A stretch of 64,000 nucleotides of DNA. It comes from an uncultured Pirellulales bacterium. GTDB lineage: Bacteria; Planctomycetota; Planctomycetia; Pirellulales; Thermoguttaceae. The notes beneath the pieces were generated by a model. The model did not search any database. It was given only the letters and a program-made list of their open reading frames with translations, and had not been told where the DNA came from. The DNA lies in NCBI GenBank assembly GCA_938015445.1, contig CALLPE010000024.1:92993-156992 (forward strand), read 5' to 3'. This document shows, piece by piece, positions 1-9,454 of the stretch. Numbering within the stretch: the stretch's first letter is position 1; each line of letters starts with the position of its first letter. The position numbers and the translations under genes are program-made.

Positions 1-1630
1 TGGCCGTGCCGGGCTTCTTGTAGCGGCCTACCATGACCAACTGCTCGCCGGCGAACAGGTCGAAGCTGTCTTTGGGATACACGCGGCTGACGAGCTTGCC
101 TTCTTCAGGCTTGGCGTCGAAGACGAACTCCACCTTCACGTCGGTCATCACAGGCGATTCGATGCGGTTAAACAGCTTGGCCACGCGCTCCTCCACGTCC
201 TCGTTGGGACGCACGTACTCGCTTTGCCCATAGTTTTCCCGCACCAGCCGATCCAGCAGCCGGCTGTTGACGTCGTAGCCCACGCCGAAGCTGAAGATCC
301 TCGCCCGCACTTTGTTACTCTGCCGGGCGTTTTCGATGATCTTCATTTCGTTGGTCTCACCGGCGGTGGGCAAACCGTCCGTCAGGAACAGCACGTAGGA
401 GGGCCGGCTGCTGTCCTGCAACTGCCCCAGGGCGGTCTTCAACGCCCCGTCGATATTTGTGCTGCCGCCGGCGTAGATGCTTTCGATGAATCCCAGTGCG
501 GCTTTGCGCGTTTCCTCATCGTAGCGTTGCAATTCGGGCTGGAAGGCTTCCACTGCGCTGTCGTAGGCGATGATGTTGAACAGATCGCCCTTGCGAAGCT
601 TGTTGAGGATGTCTTTAGCCGCGGCGCGAACCTGCTCGATCTTCTTGCCGCTCATGCTGCCGGATCGGTCGAGCACGAAGATCACCGTCTTGGGCGGTCT
701 TTCGGCGTCGGGCGGTTTGACCTCTGGACTGGCCAAAAGCAGGAAGTAGCCTTCCTCTTCTTTGGCCTTTTCCGGCTTGTAGCTGAGCAGCCGCGTGCTC
801 ACCAAACCTTTGCCCACGTCGTATAGCAGCCGGAAATCGCTGGTGGGCACCTCGTTCTTCAGCGTAAAGCTGACCGTGGCTCGCTTCTCGTCGGTGCGTT
901 TGATGTCGATCGGATGGGTCGGGCTGTAGATGTTTTTGATCGGGTCCTGGCTATCGATCGTCACCCGAAACTCCACCTTCTCCACCGGCTCGGATGTGTA
1001 CTTGGCCGTGCTGAGCGGGAACAGGAAGTCGGTCAAACCGTCCTGCTTGCGGCAAAGCTGCGAGTAACGCAAGCTCACCGTTCGCTTTGCCCCAGGCGGA
1101 ATCGGAAACACGCTGCTGCGGAACATCCCCGTGCCCATCCATTCCAGCAGTGCCGGGTCCTTACTTCGGCGGACGATCTCTTCATACACACGTCGGGCCT
1201 CTTTGGCGTCCATCAGCTTGGCCGGGTACTCTTTGCCGTCGACTAGCAGCGTCATCTGGTCGACAGCCCCGTCGTAGGGTAGCGGGAAAACAAACGAAGC
1301 CTCGATCTGCCGGCTGCCCTTGTTGTGGAAGGTTTGCGAAACCTGCACCTGGGCCACTTGCTCGACCAGCCGAGCTTGCACTTCGATCTGATCCACCTTG
1401 TAGGTCACCGGCGGCGGAGGCGGCGGGGGGATCGGCCGCGGCAGAGGAGGAGGATAAGGCGGCCACGGCGGCGGATAGATAATCACTGGCCGCGGGAGCC
1501 GGACGTAGTCCGTCCCATCCGAGATCACAAGCAATCCTTGGCCGTATGCTGGGGCTGACATCGCCCCGAACACAACCATCGCCGCCACAAGCGCAAACAG
1601 CGCCACAGGGATAGCAACCGACCTGACCAT
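1..1630 (-). CDS. Secreted VIT and VWA domain protein (3' end beyond the window)
   Basis: Reading leftward from an ATG at 1630, preceded by GGGAG, the frame stays open for 543 residues to the window edge, so the C-terminus is missing. The protein starts with a signal peptide (residues 1-30, ending near SAPAYG), then a very proline-rich stretch (about 44-75). A vault/inter-alpha-trypsin (VIT) domain follows (about 75-205), with the typical VFPLPYDGAVDQM and EARRVYEEIVRR segments. A von Willebrand A domain starts near residue 312. Its metal-binding MIDAS motif is intact as D321-R-S323-G-S325, followed later by the GGSTNIDGAL and VLFLTDGLPTAGE blocks. This VIT-VWA architecture is common in planctomycetes and is thought to mediate protein or surface adhesion; no ligand can be read from the sequence. 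The missing part could hold a C-terminal anchor or sorting signal. Confidence 0.9.
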   Translation of the reverse strand, partial: MVRSVAIPVALFALVAAMVVFGAMSAPAYGQGLLVISDGTDYVRLPRPVIIYPPPWPPYPPPLPRPIPPPPPPPVTYKVDQIEVQARLVEQVAQVQVSQTFHNKGSRQIEASFVFPLPYDGAVDQMTLLVDGKEYPAKLMDAKEARRVYEEIVRRSKDPALLEWMGTGMFRSSVFPIPPGAKRTVSLRYSQLCRKQDGLTDFLFPLSTAKYTSEPVEKVEFRVTIDSQDPIKNIYSPTHPIDIKRTDEKRATVSFTLKNEVPTSDFRLLYDVGKGLVSTRLLSYKPEKAKEEEGYFLLLASPEVKPPDAERPPKTVIFVLDRSGSMSGKKIEQVRAAAKDILNKLRKGDLFNIIAYDSAVEAFQPELQRYDEETRKAALGFIESIYAGGSTNIDGALKTALGQLQDSSRPSYVLFLTDGLPTAGETNEMKIIENARQSNKVRARIFSFGVGYDVNSRLLDRLVRENYGQSEYVRPNEDVEERVAKLFNRIESPVMTDVKVEFVFDAKPEEGKLVSRVYPKDSFDLFAGEQLVMVGRYKKPGTA

Positions 1631-2290
1631 GACCTGTCTCCCAATAAATGAACCGCGTTAACTGGGTTCGCCCCTTTTTGGCTGCTACTCGGACACCACG
1701 ACACTGGGAACTGCTATTTTCCTTGAGCTGACACTTTATTTAGACGACACCGGCGGCGGATTGGTTCCCTCGTCACACTTCTTGAGCATTGTGCTTGGCA
1801 TGGGCAATTGTTGCCGAACTTTTTCCTCGGCACATTGCCTGGATTGCCCTGTTTTCCTGCTTTCTTGCCACCTTGCGGCGCGCCGTCCGGCCAACCGACA
1901 CTTTTTGCCCCCATGCAGCATGTTCAGGCTCCGCAAGGGAGCAGAAGTAATCGTAAATTATTGCAATAGAATAATTTACTGCACAAACGGCCGCGGCGAA
2001 AAAAGCCTTCTCGGCAGACCAAATCGCCGGGACAGAATGACCTATAAGCGTCCCATCGTCGCGCGTCTGCATCTTGTTGCCTTGTGGCGCGTTTGCATCG
2101 GATTTAGATATAGACGGTGTTGGCACCCGCCTGGTTTTCGTTTCGTTGCATTGTGGCGCGGAACTCCGGCCAAGTACAATTGCGGCATTAGTCGTGCCCG
2201 GCGGTGTAGCTGTGGCACCCAGCGCGCATATCGTTGGCGCTCGGGCCGACCCAAGCGAACAAACTTGCAAACCGTAGCGGAGCCCGCAAA
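1631..2290. other. Divergent intergenic region, no gene seen
   Basis: The 660 bases lie between the leftward VIT/VWA gene and the rightward glycosidase-like gene, so they should contain promoters for both. The short open frames here lack domain-like sequence and plausible ribosome sites. The stretch holds an AT-rich perfect inverted repeat (listed separately) and degenerate copies of a segment ending in TTGTGGCGCG (2074-2091 and 2142-2160, with a weaker version near 1862-1881). Confidence 0.6.
1953..1979. promoter_or_regulatory. AT-rich perfect inverted repeat, possible operator
   Basis: GTAAATTATT (1953-1962) is exactly mirrored by AATAATTTAC (1970-1979) across a 7-base spacer. Ten perfect pairs made almost only of A and T stand out in a GC-rich region. 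The position between two divergent genes suits a repressor or activator site. It has no T-run after it, so it does not look like an intrinsic terminator. The regulator is unknown. Confidence 0.5.
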
Positions 2291-5200
2291 ATGTCGCCCA
2301 CCAGATGCAAGCGCGAGAATTTCTCAGTAGGTGTTGCCCGTACCCGGACGGTTGCCTGCCTCCGGGCGTTGGCTGCCCTGATAGCTTCTGTCGTGCTGTT
2401 CCAGCCGGCCGGGGCATACAATCCGCCGGTCGATAAGGCCGGACCAATTACCGTGCGAATCGAAGGGCCTGATGTCATCCAGCAACCCGACGTGCCGGTA
2501 AAGCTCGCCGTAGTGATCGAAAACCAGGGCGACGACCCGGTAACGGTCCAGTTACGGATGGCCGTGATCGACTCGTGGCGTATTGAACCACCTGAGGGCG
2601 AAGTCGCTGTGCCGGCCAAAGCATCGCGGCGGCAACAGTTTACGCTTACGCCTGGGGCAGCCACCTATATCGGCCATTATCCGGTCCACTGCTTCGCGCG
2701 GTTTGAGCTTGACGGTCAGCGGCACGAAGTACATCCCATCCTCATCGTCCAGTGCAAGGTTCCGCCGGCGCCGCCACCGGCCGTTCTGCCGGAGTGGAAA
2801 CCATTCAAGGTGCCTCAGGGCGGTCAACTGGCGCTGTGGCAATTGCCGGTGCGTCGGGCTTTGCTGCAAGTGTTTGGCAAGCCGGTGCAGGTGATGCCGA
2901 TTGGCTGGGAGAATGGCGAGGCACCGACGCGGGCAATTGTGCGCATCGAGGAGCCGACGCTGGCCGGGCAGCATCGGCCGGCCATCGGAATGCACCCGCC
3001 GTGGTTCGAAGGCCAAGTGGGCACAATCGCCTGCGAATTTCCCTTGCAACTGCCCTCGGACAAGCCGATCTGGCTGCGACTGGCTGGCGCGATGAGCGCC
3101 GGCGGCAACAGCGACGGCGTGACGTTCCGCGTCCGCGTAGCCGCCGCCGACGCTCCTGACGGCGCATGGGGCGAAGTGTTGTGGGAGCGGCACGTGGCCG
3201 AGAAAACTTGGCAGAATGCCGAAGTCGATCTGAGCCGTTACGCCGGACAGACGATCCGCCTGCAATTGGAATCGCATCCCGGTCCGAAGAACGATACCGG
3301 TTGGGACCACTGCTACTGGGCCGAGCCGACCATCTATTGCGGGACGCCGCCCAAACCGGCCGTCTTTCCGCCGACCAGCGCCGACAGTTCGGTCGTCCTG
3401 GGCAAGCTCGAGGGCGGCTACACCGTGCGCTATTGGCCGGGGCGGCGCGGGCTGCTCGACGGAGTCGTGGGATTCGAGCGTGAAGGACGCACCGTGTGCT
3501 TTCGCGGCTTTGAAGCCCGGGTACTGGGCAGCCGACTAGACGACCCGCGGTCGCCAATCGTGCTGACGGAGGTCAAACAACAGCCCATCGAAAGCGGCCT
3601 GCGCGTTTTGCACCGCTTCCAGAGCTGGCGGGGACCGCTGGAGCTGCTGGGGGAATTAAAAGTCCAGCGCGGCGTGCTCCGCGCCGCCTTCCGTCTGGAA
3701 AACGTCCCACAGCCGCTGCCGTGGAACGTGGTTTACTTGGAAGACTTGTCCGCAGGCCCGTGGAGCCACAAGGCACAGCGCGTGTACGCCGGACACGGCA
3801 ACGTGGTGTGCAATCCGGGCGATTTCAGCCTCGGTTTCGACGGCCACCGGCTGGCCACGTCGTTTGTGGGGATGGACTTCGGGGATGCGTTCTCGATTGT
3901 CCAGGCGGTCGATTCGCCTCCGGACCGGTTCGAGGTCCGACCGGCAATGCGGCACTATTCGCTGCACGTGCCGCATCGGGCGGTGATGACCTTCATTGCC
4001 GCCGACAACGCCTTCCAAGCGGCGCGCAAGTGGCGCGAGGTCAACGGCCTGAAACCCTCTGCCGGTGTGCCCAAACTGGCCGGCCGGTTCGTGTTCGACC
4101 TGTGGGGAGGCCGCTATGCCGATAGCCGGGCGGCCCTGGAGCGGGCCTTTCGCTACGGGCTGACCGATGCGGCAGTGCTGTGGCACAACTGGCAGCGCTG
4201 GGGATACGACTACCGGCTGCCGGACATCACCCCGCCTAACCCCCAGTTCGGAACCTTGGAAGAGATGCAGCAGCTTATCGCCGCTTGCCGCCGGGCGGGC
4301 GTGCTGTTTGCCCCCCACGACAACTACATCGACTTCTATCCCGACGCCGAAGGTTTCTCATATCAAAAGCACATCGCCTTCGACCGCGGCGGGCGTCCGG
4401 TCCGAGCGTGGCTGAACGAGTCGCGCGGGGCGCAGTCGTACCGTTTTCGTGCCGACAGCGTGGAGCCTTTTCTCCGCCGCAACCTGGCCTGGATCCGCCA
4501 GCACATGCGCCCCGACGCCTACTTCATCGACGTGTGGTCGAGCATCAATCCTTACGACTACTGGACGGCCGACGGCCGGCTGTTCGACCGCATCTACACC
4601 CGCACCAGTTGGGGCGAGCATTTCGCCTGGATCCGCGACTACTTGGGCGACGATGCACCGCAAGTTTCCGAAAGCGGACACGATCAGCTTATCGGCTGGT
4701 TGGACGGCGCGACCACGAACCACTTGCGCGTCGGACAACCTCTGCCCGGCCGTTACGCCTGGAGCGTGTGGAACTGGCCCTGCGACGACGCCCAGCGCGT
4801 GCCGTGGTTCGATGTAGCCCATCACGACCGCTTTATCCTGCATGGGGCGGGATATTCCGTCCGCTACGAGGCGGGCTTGGACAGCCGGATGCACGGTATC
4901 TACAGCGACGATTACATCACTACCGAGGTGCTCACCGGCCATCCGGCGATGGTCAGCATGCCCTTCGGCCGCGATGTGGTGCGCAAGTACTGGCTGACGC
5001 AGCCGCTGATGCGCGCCCTGGCGCTGCGGACGATCGAAGCGGTGGAGTTGGTCGGCGGCGACATTCATCGCCAGCGTATCGCCTGGAGCGGCGACGGCCA
5101 GGTGTTTGTCAATCGTGGCCAAAGCGATTGGACGGTCGAAGGACACACTTTGCCGCAGTACGGCTTTTTGGCTCGCGTGCGCTTGGCCGACGGCAAAACG

Positions 5201-5650
5201 GTGATCACCGCGGCCATCGAGCGGCGCGACGGACAAATAGTCGAATGGTGCCGCACGCCCCGGTCGCTGTACGTCAACGGACGGCTGTTGGCGGCGGATA
5301 AGTCGCGAGCGGGCAAGTCGCCGGCCGAGCCGCCGGCAGAGTGGCTTGCCCGGCAGAATCCGCAAGGCAAACCCGTTGACTTCGGAGGCCTGAACACCGC
5401 CGGCGGGTGCCTGGTGAGTTTCGAGGAGGGCGCGCTCCGAGTAGTTCCGCTGCCAGCTCCAGCCGACCACAAGTTCACCGTGCGGTTGAAGCTCGCGGAG
5501 CTTCCGTGGGGCAGCCCGCAACCGACGCACATCGAAGCGCTCGACGAAAACGGAAAACCATTGTCGATCGAGCCTATCGAGCGCGACGGCGACGCGCTGC
5601 TGCTCCACTGCGCCGGCGATGTGTTCGCATATCGGCTAATTGTGCGGTAA
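2291..5650 (+). CDS. Secreted glycoside hydrolase-like TIM-barrel protein
   Basis: The 1119-residue protein starts at ATG 2291, with GGAG 8 bases upstream and a signal peptide directly after (hydrophobic core ALAALIASVVL, cleavage near PAGA). The open frame extends upstream to a TTG at 2234, but that start would precede the signal peptide and is unlikely. Residues about 50-155 look like a CARDB/Ig-type beta domain. About 230-350 resembles a carbohydrate-binding beta-sandwich. About 590-880 has the rhythm of a TIM barrel, including a WGGRYADSRAALERAFRYG strand-helix unit. Acidic candidates for catalysis are the Asp in YFIDVWSS (near 746) and the Glu in SESGHD (near 793). The barrel recalls DUF5696/GH101-like (endo-alpha-N-acetylgalactosaminidase-related) proteins, but family and substrate are not certain. 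Two secreted oxidoreductases follow on the same strand. Confidence 0.75.
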   Translation: MSPTRCKRENFSVGVARTRTVACLRALAALIASVVLFQPAGAYNPPVDKAGPITVRIEGPDVIQQPDVPVKLAVVIENQGDDPVTVQLRMAVIDSWRIEPPEGEVAVPAKASRRQQFTLTPGAATYIGHYPVHCFARFELDGQRHEVHPILIVQCKVPPAPPPAVLPEWKPFKVPQGGQLALWQLPVRRALLQVFGKPVQVMPIGWENGEAPTRAIVRIEEPTLAGQHRPAIGMHPPWFEGQVGTIACEFPLQLPSDKPIWLRLAGAMSAGGNSDGVTFRVRVAAADAPDGAWGEVLWERHVAEKTWQNAEVDLSRYAGQTIRLQLESHPGPKNDTGWDHCYWAEPTIYCGTPPKPAVFPPTSADSSVVLGKLEGGYTVRYWPGRRGLLDGVVGFEREGRTVCFRGFEARVLGSRLDDPRSPIVLTEVKQQPIESGLRVLHRFQSWRGPLELLGELKVQRGVLRAAFRLENVPQPLPWNVVYLEDLSAGPWSHKAQRVYAGHGNVVCNPGDFSLGFDGHRLATSFVGMDFGDAFSIVQAVDSPPDRFEVRPAMRHYSLHVPHRAVMTFIAADNAFQAARKWREVNGLKPSAGVPKLAGRFVFDLWGGRYADSRAALERAFRYGLTDAAVLWHNWQRWGYDYRLPDITPPNPQFGTLEEMQQLIAACRRAGVLFAPHDNYIDFYPDAEGFSYQKHIAFDRGGRPVRAWLNESRGAQSYRFRADSVEPFLRRNLAWIRQHMRPDAYFIDVWSSINPYDYWTADGRLFDRIYTRTSWGEHFAWIRDYLGDDAPQVSESGHDQLIGWLDGATTNHLRVGQPLPGRYAWSVWNWPCDDAQRVPWFDVAHHDRFILHGAGYSVRYEAGLDSRMHGIYSDDYITTEVLTGHPAMVSMPFGRDVVRKYWLTQPLMRALALRTIEAVELVGGDIHRQRIAWSGDGQVFVNRGQSDWTVEGHTLPQYGFLARVRLADGKTVITAAIERRDGQIVEWCRTPRSLYVNGRLLAADKSRAGKSPAEPPAEWLARQNPQGKPVDFGGLNTAGGCLVSFEEGALRVVPLPAPADHKFTVRLKLAELPWGSPQPTHIEALDENGKPLSIEPIERDGDALLLHCAGDVFAYRLIVR

Positions 5651-5777
5651 AGCAGGGGGCGAATCGGAAGCGTTAGTGCGCGGCACCACAGCAAAAAGCG
5701 AAAACCATCAATCACCGAGCCCGGAGCCACGGCCAGGTGATTGCACCACTGCGACGAACACCCGCCTGCCGAATTTG

Positions 5778-5806
5778 TTCGCACGACGGCGCAGGGGAGG
5801 TATAAT
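5778..5806 (+). promoter_or_regulatory. Possible sigma-70-type promoter for the FAD oxidoreductase
   Basis: A perfect TATAAT at 5801-5806 lies 17 bases downstream of TTCGCA (5778-5783, four matches to TTGACA). It is about 110 bases before the start at 5917, in a GC-rich gap where such a -10 box is rare. This is inferred from sequence only. Confidence 0.4.
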
Positions 5807-5916
5807 CGGTTGGGCTGCTGGCGATTGACCACCAGACTGACCAGCAATCACTGCCCCACGCATAGCTTTCAGACACAACCAACCGCATTCCCTCTCTGTG
5901 GCCTGGAGTAGCAGTC

Positions 5917-8900
5917 ATGTTATGGAAACCAACTTCTGTGTCGCCTTGTGTCTGCTTGGCGCTTACCTTGGCTTGCTTATCGCAGACGGCTGCTCCCCAG
6001 CGCGGCGCGAGTGCCGAGATGGTCAATGAATCCGCCCGGCAGATTCCTGTGGCTTACCAGGTGGACGTGCTGGTGGTCGGGGGCGGCACGGGAGCGGTTT
6101 CGGCCGCGGTAGCTGCTGCTGAGCACGGAGCGAAGGTTTTCCTGGCCGCTCCGTATCCGTATTTGGGCGACGACGTGACCGCCACCTTGCGGCTATGGCT
6201 GGAGCCTGACGAAAAGCCGCAATCACCATTGCAACAGCGGCTATTCCACATTCCGGCCGATGCTGCCTTGGACGCCAACCGATTGAAGTTCACCTACTCT
6301 GCCGACGTTCCTAGCGCCGGCGTGCACAAAGATACCGACCCGCCCAGTGTGCTCTGCGACGGCCGCTGGGGTCAGCCCGCCAAAGACAGTGTGCAGTACA
6401 ACAGCGACGTGCTGATCACCGCCGATTTGGGCAAGGCGGAGCCGATCAAGCGTCTCCGGGTGTTGGGGTACCATCGGGCGGCTGTTACCAGCTCGGGCGG
6501 CGCTTTCGACGTGCAAAGCATACTAGTTTCGGCCAGCCAGGACGGCCAGTCGTGGCAGAAACTGGCCACGCTCAAACCGGTCAAACATCAGGATGAATTG
6601 CTTACCGCGGAAGCCGACGTGGAGGCCACGGCCAGGTATTTGCGATTCGAGGTCAAAAAACCTCCCCAAGCGGAACGGATTTTGTTGGGCGAGCTCGAGA
6701 TCATTGGGCCTGCGCCGCCGGATGCCAAGCCGGCTGCGCCGGCGCGGCCCATGCCGCGGCCGATGCACGTAAAAAAGGTGCTCGACGAGGCGTTGCTCAG
6801 CGCAGGGGTCGAGTTCCTCTACAGTTGCTATGTGACCGACGTGCTTCACGACGCACAAGGCAACCTGTGCGGCGTGGTAATGGCCAACCGCGCTGGCCGC
6901 CAGGCGGTGCTGGCCAAGACAATCATCGACGCCACCGACAGAGCGATTGTGGCCCGATTGGCCGGCGCCCAGTTCCGACCGTATCCGCCAGGAATACATA
7001 CATTCAGGCGCGTGGTCATCGGCGGCCAGCCGCGCAGCGGCGAGAATATGACGGCTCGGGTGGTGCCGCCACCGTTCGTCGGGCCGTTTCCCAACAAAGC
7101 CAAGACCTCCAGCGGGTTGTTCCAGGTCATCGAGTACACGCTGCGGCTGCCGATGAAGGACGACAGCTTTGCCTCGTGGGCGGCTGCCGATCAGACGGCC
7201 CGCACGATGACCTATCATCCCGAACAACAGTTCACCGCCGACGCACTGTTCCAGGTTCCGCCGGACCCGATGATTGGCCGCGACTCAGCCGACGGCCCTT
7301 GGCAGGGCGTCGATAACTTGCCTTTGGGCGCATGTCAACCGGCGAAGATCGAGCGGCTGTATGTGTTGGGTGGGTGCGCCGATGTGTCGCGCCAGCAGGC
7401 CGAAAAGCTGCTCCGCCCGCTGGCTTTGATGGACCTCGGTGCCCGATTGGGTAAGGCTGCCGCCGAGCAGGCCAAACGCTTGCCCAACTGTGCCGGTGCG
7501 CAACTGCTCGGGCAGACAGTTGCCAAGCCAGTCGTAGAAGCCGATGTGCGCGAGCTGCTTGTGGGCGTCCGTCCGGTGCAGCAACTGCCCACCATCGCGC
7601 AGCAAGCCCGGGCGGTACCCGTGCTCGGCCGGTACGATGTGGTGGTCGTCGGGGGCGGGACCGGCGGCGCACCGGCGGCCATAGCCGCGGCACGCCAAGG
7701 GGCAAAGACTCTGGTAGTTGAATATCTTTACGGGCTGGGAGGCGTAGGCACGCAAGGCGCCATATCGAGTTACTACTGGGGAAATCGGGTAGGTTTTACA
7801 GCCACTGTGCCCGGCGGCGCTAGCTGGGTCATCGAACAGAAAATGGAGTGGTATCGTAGCGAGATACTCAAAGCCGGCGGCGAAGTGTGGTTTGGCGTGA
7901 TCGGCTGCGGGGCGCTGGTGCAGGCCGATCGCGTCATCGGCGCTGTGGTGGCCACCCCGCAAGGCCGCGGAGTGGTGCTGGCCAAGGCGGTGGTCGATGC
8001 CACTGGCAATTCCGACGTGGCTGCTGCCGCCGGCGCCCAATGCTTATATACCGACGAAACCGAGTTCGGCATGCAAGGAACGGGCTTGCCCGGACGCCGT
8101 TTGGGCGAAACCTACAACAATACCGATTTCACCATCGTCGATGAGACCGACATGGTCGATATGACTCACGTGTTCGTCTACGCCAAAGAGAAGTACCCCG
8201 ACGCCTTCGATCACGGCAAACTAATCGACACCCGCGAGCGCCGCCGCATCGTGGGCGATTTTACGATTACGCTTTTGGATCAGCTCAACGGTCGCACATA
8301 TCCCGACACCGTCGTAGTAGCCCGCAGCAACTTCGACACCCACGGCTACACGATCGACCCTTATCTGCTGGTCGAGCATCCCGACCGTGCGGGGTTCAAC
8401 GTGAACATTCCTTACCGGGCGATGTTGCCGAAGGGTTTGGAGGGATTGATCGTCACGGGGCTATCGACCAGCGCTCATCGCGACGCTGTGCCGCTGATCC
8501 GCATGCAGCCGGACATCCAAAACCAAGGCTACGCAGCCGGAGTGGCAGCGGCCATGGCCGCCAAGGCCAACACGCTGTTGCGGAACATCGACCTGCGCGA
8601 ACTACAGAAGCACCTGGTGGAGATCGGCAACCTCCCTGAAAGCGTGCTGGCAGACAAAGATTCTTTCCCCCTGCCGAATGAGGCGCTGGCCAAGGCCGTC
8701 GAAACCCTAAAGCAAGGCCACGGTGCGGCGGCGCTGATGACCGATCCTCAGCGGGCAGTGCCTCTGCTGAAAAAAGCCTACCAACAGGCCCAGCCGGAGC
8801 ATCGGCTGATTTACGCCAAGACGTTGGCCGTGCTGGGCGACAACACGGGGATGGACGATCTGCTGAAGGTCCTGACCAGCGCCGAAAAGTGGGACAAAGG

Positions 8901-9372
8901 ATGGAACTACCGCGGGATGGGACAGTTCGGCTCGGCGCTGAGCGAGCTGGATACGATCATCATCGCGCTGGGGCGCACGGGCGACCGGCGTGCTCTGCCG
9001 GCCATCTTGGAAAAGGCGAAGCTGCTAGATGCGTCGGTGGAGTTTTCGCACCATCGAGCAGTGGGATTGGCCTGCGAGCTGATCGGCGATCGGCAGGCCG
9101 CTCCGGTGCTGGCCGAAGTCCTCCAGAAGCCCAACATGATGGGTCACGCCCATACCTCGATCGAAATTGCCCGCAAACGCGGCGTTCCCGGCGGCACCAA
9201 CGCCGAGACTACCCGCCGCGAGTCGCTACGCGAGCTGATGCTGGCCCGGGCGCTTTACCGCTGCGGCGATCACAACGGCCTGGGCAAGCAGATTTTGGAG
9301 GAATATACCCGCGATCTGCGCGGCCATCTGGCTCGCCACGCAAAAGCGGTGTTGGAGAAGAACGGGCGCTGA
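5917..9372 (+). CDS. Secreted double FAD-dependent oxidoreductase with discoidin-like insert and HEAT-like tail
   Basis: The 1151-residue protein begins at ATG 5917 with GGAG upstream and a signal peptide of about 33 residues. It has two FAD_oxidored-type Rossmann modules. The first dinucleotide-binding motif is VDVLVVGGGTGAVSAA (about residues 48-63) and the second is YDVVVVGGGTGGAPAA (about 574-589). The first module is split by a region (about 140-265) that looks like an F5/8 type C (discoidin) sugar-binding fold, with SASQDGQSW and ARYLRFEV signatures; the FAD fold resumes near RPMHVKKVLDEALL. The last 220 residues (about 930-1151) resemble HEAT-like helical repeats. The family is abundant in planctomycetes next to sugar-active enzymes, but its substrates are largely unknown. 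Sitting between a glycosidase-like protein and a Gfo/Idh/MocA oxidoreductase, it probably oxidises a sugar outside the cytoplasm. Confidence 0.85.
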   Translation: MLWKPTSVSPCVCLALTLACLSQTAAPQRGASAEMVNESARQIPVAYQVDVLVVGGGTGAVSAAVAAAEHGAKVFLAAPYPYLGDDVTATLRLWLEPDEKPQSPLQQRLFHIPADAALDANRLKFTYSADVPSAGVHKDTDPPSVLCDGRWGQPAKDSVQYNSDVLITADLGKAEPIKRLRVLGYHRAAVTSSGGAFDVQSILVSASQDGQSWQKLATLKPVKHQDELLTAEADVEATARYLRFEVKKPPQAERILLGELEIIGPAPPDAKPAAPARPMPRPMHVKKVLDEALLSAGVEFLYSCYVTDVLHDAQGNLCGVVMANRAGRQAVLAKTIIDATDRAIVARLAGAQFRPYPPGIHTFRRVVIGGQPRSGENMTARVVPPPFVGPFPNKAKTSSGLFQVIEYTLRLPMKDDSFASWAAADQTARTMTYHPEQQFTADALFQVPPDPMIGRDSADGPWQGVDNLPLGACQPAKIERLYVLGGCADVSRQQAEKLLRPLALMDLGARLGKAAAEQAKRLPNCAGAQLLGQTVAKPVVEADVRELLVGVRPVQQLPTIAQQARAVPVLGRYDVVVVGGGTGGAPAAIAAARQGAKTLVVEYLYGLGGVGTQGAISSYYWGNRVGFTATVPGGASWVIEQKMEWYRSEILKAGGEVWFGVIGCGALVQADRVIGAVVATPQGRGVVLAKAVVDATGNSDVAAAAGAQCLYTDETEFGMQGTGLPGRRLGETYNNTDFTIVDETDMVDMTHVFVYAKEKYPDAFDHGKLIDTRERRRIVGDFTITLLDQLNGRTYPDTVVVARSNFDTHGYTIDPYLLVEHPDRAGFNVNIPYRAMLPKGLEGLIVTGLSTSAHRDAVPLIRMQPDIQNQGYAAGVAAAMAAKANTLLRNIDLRELQKHLVEIGNLPESVLADKDSFPLPNEALAKAVETLKQGHGAAALMTDPQRAVPLLKKAYQQAQPEHRLIYAKTLAVLGDNTGMDDLLKVLTSAEKWDKGWNYRGMGQFGSALSELDTIIIALGRTGDRRALPAILEKAKLLDASVEFSHHRAVGLACELIGDRQAAPVLAEVLQKPNMMGHAHTSIEIARKRGVPGGTNAETTRRESLRELMLARALYRCGDHNGLGKQILEEYTRDLRGHLARHAKAVLEKNGR

Positions 9373-9454
9373 CCAGTGCGCCTTGCCAACCTGCCAATCA
9401 TTCACACCTTTGCCAATTCCCTCTTGCCTGTGCGTAGTTGCAAGGAGAACAGAA

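Noticed and set aside
4285..5608. Long open frames on both strands inside the glycosidase-like gene
   Set aside because: They lack domain sequence and ribosome sites and are GC-driven shadows of the real frame.
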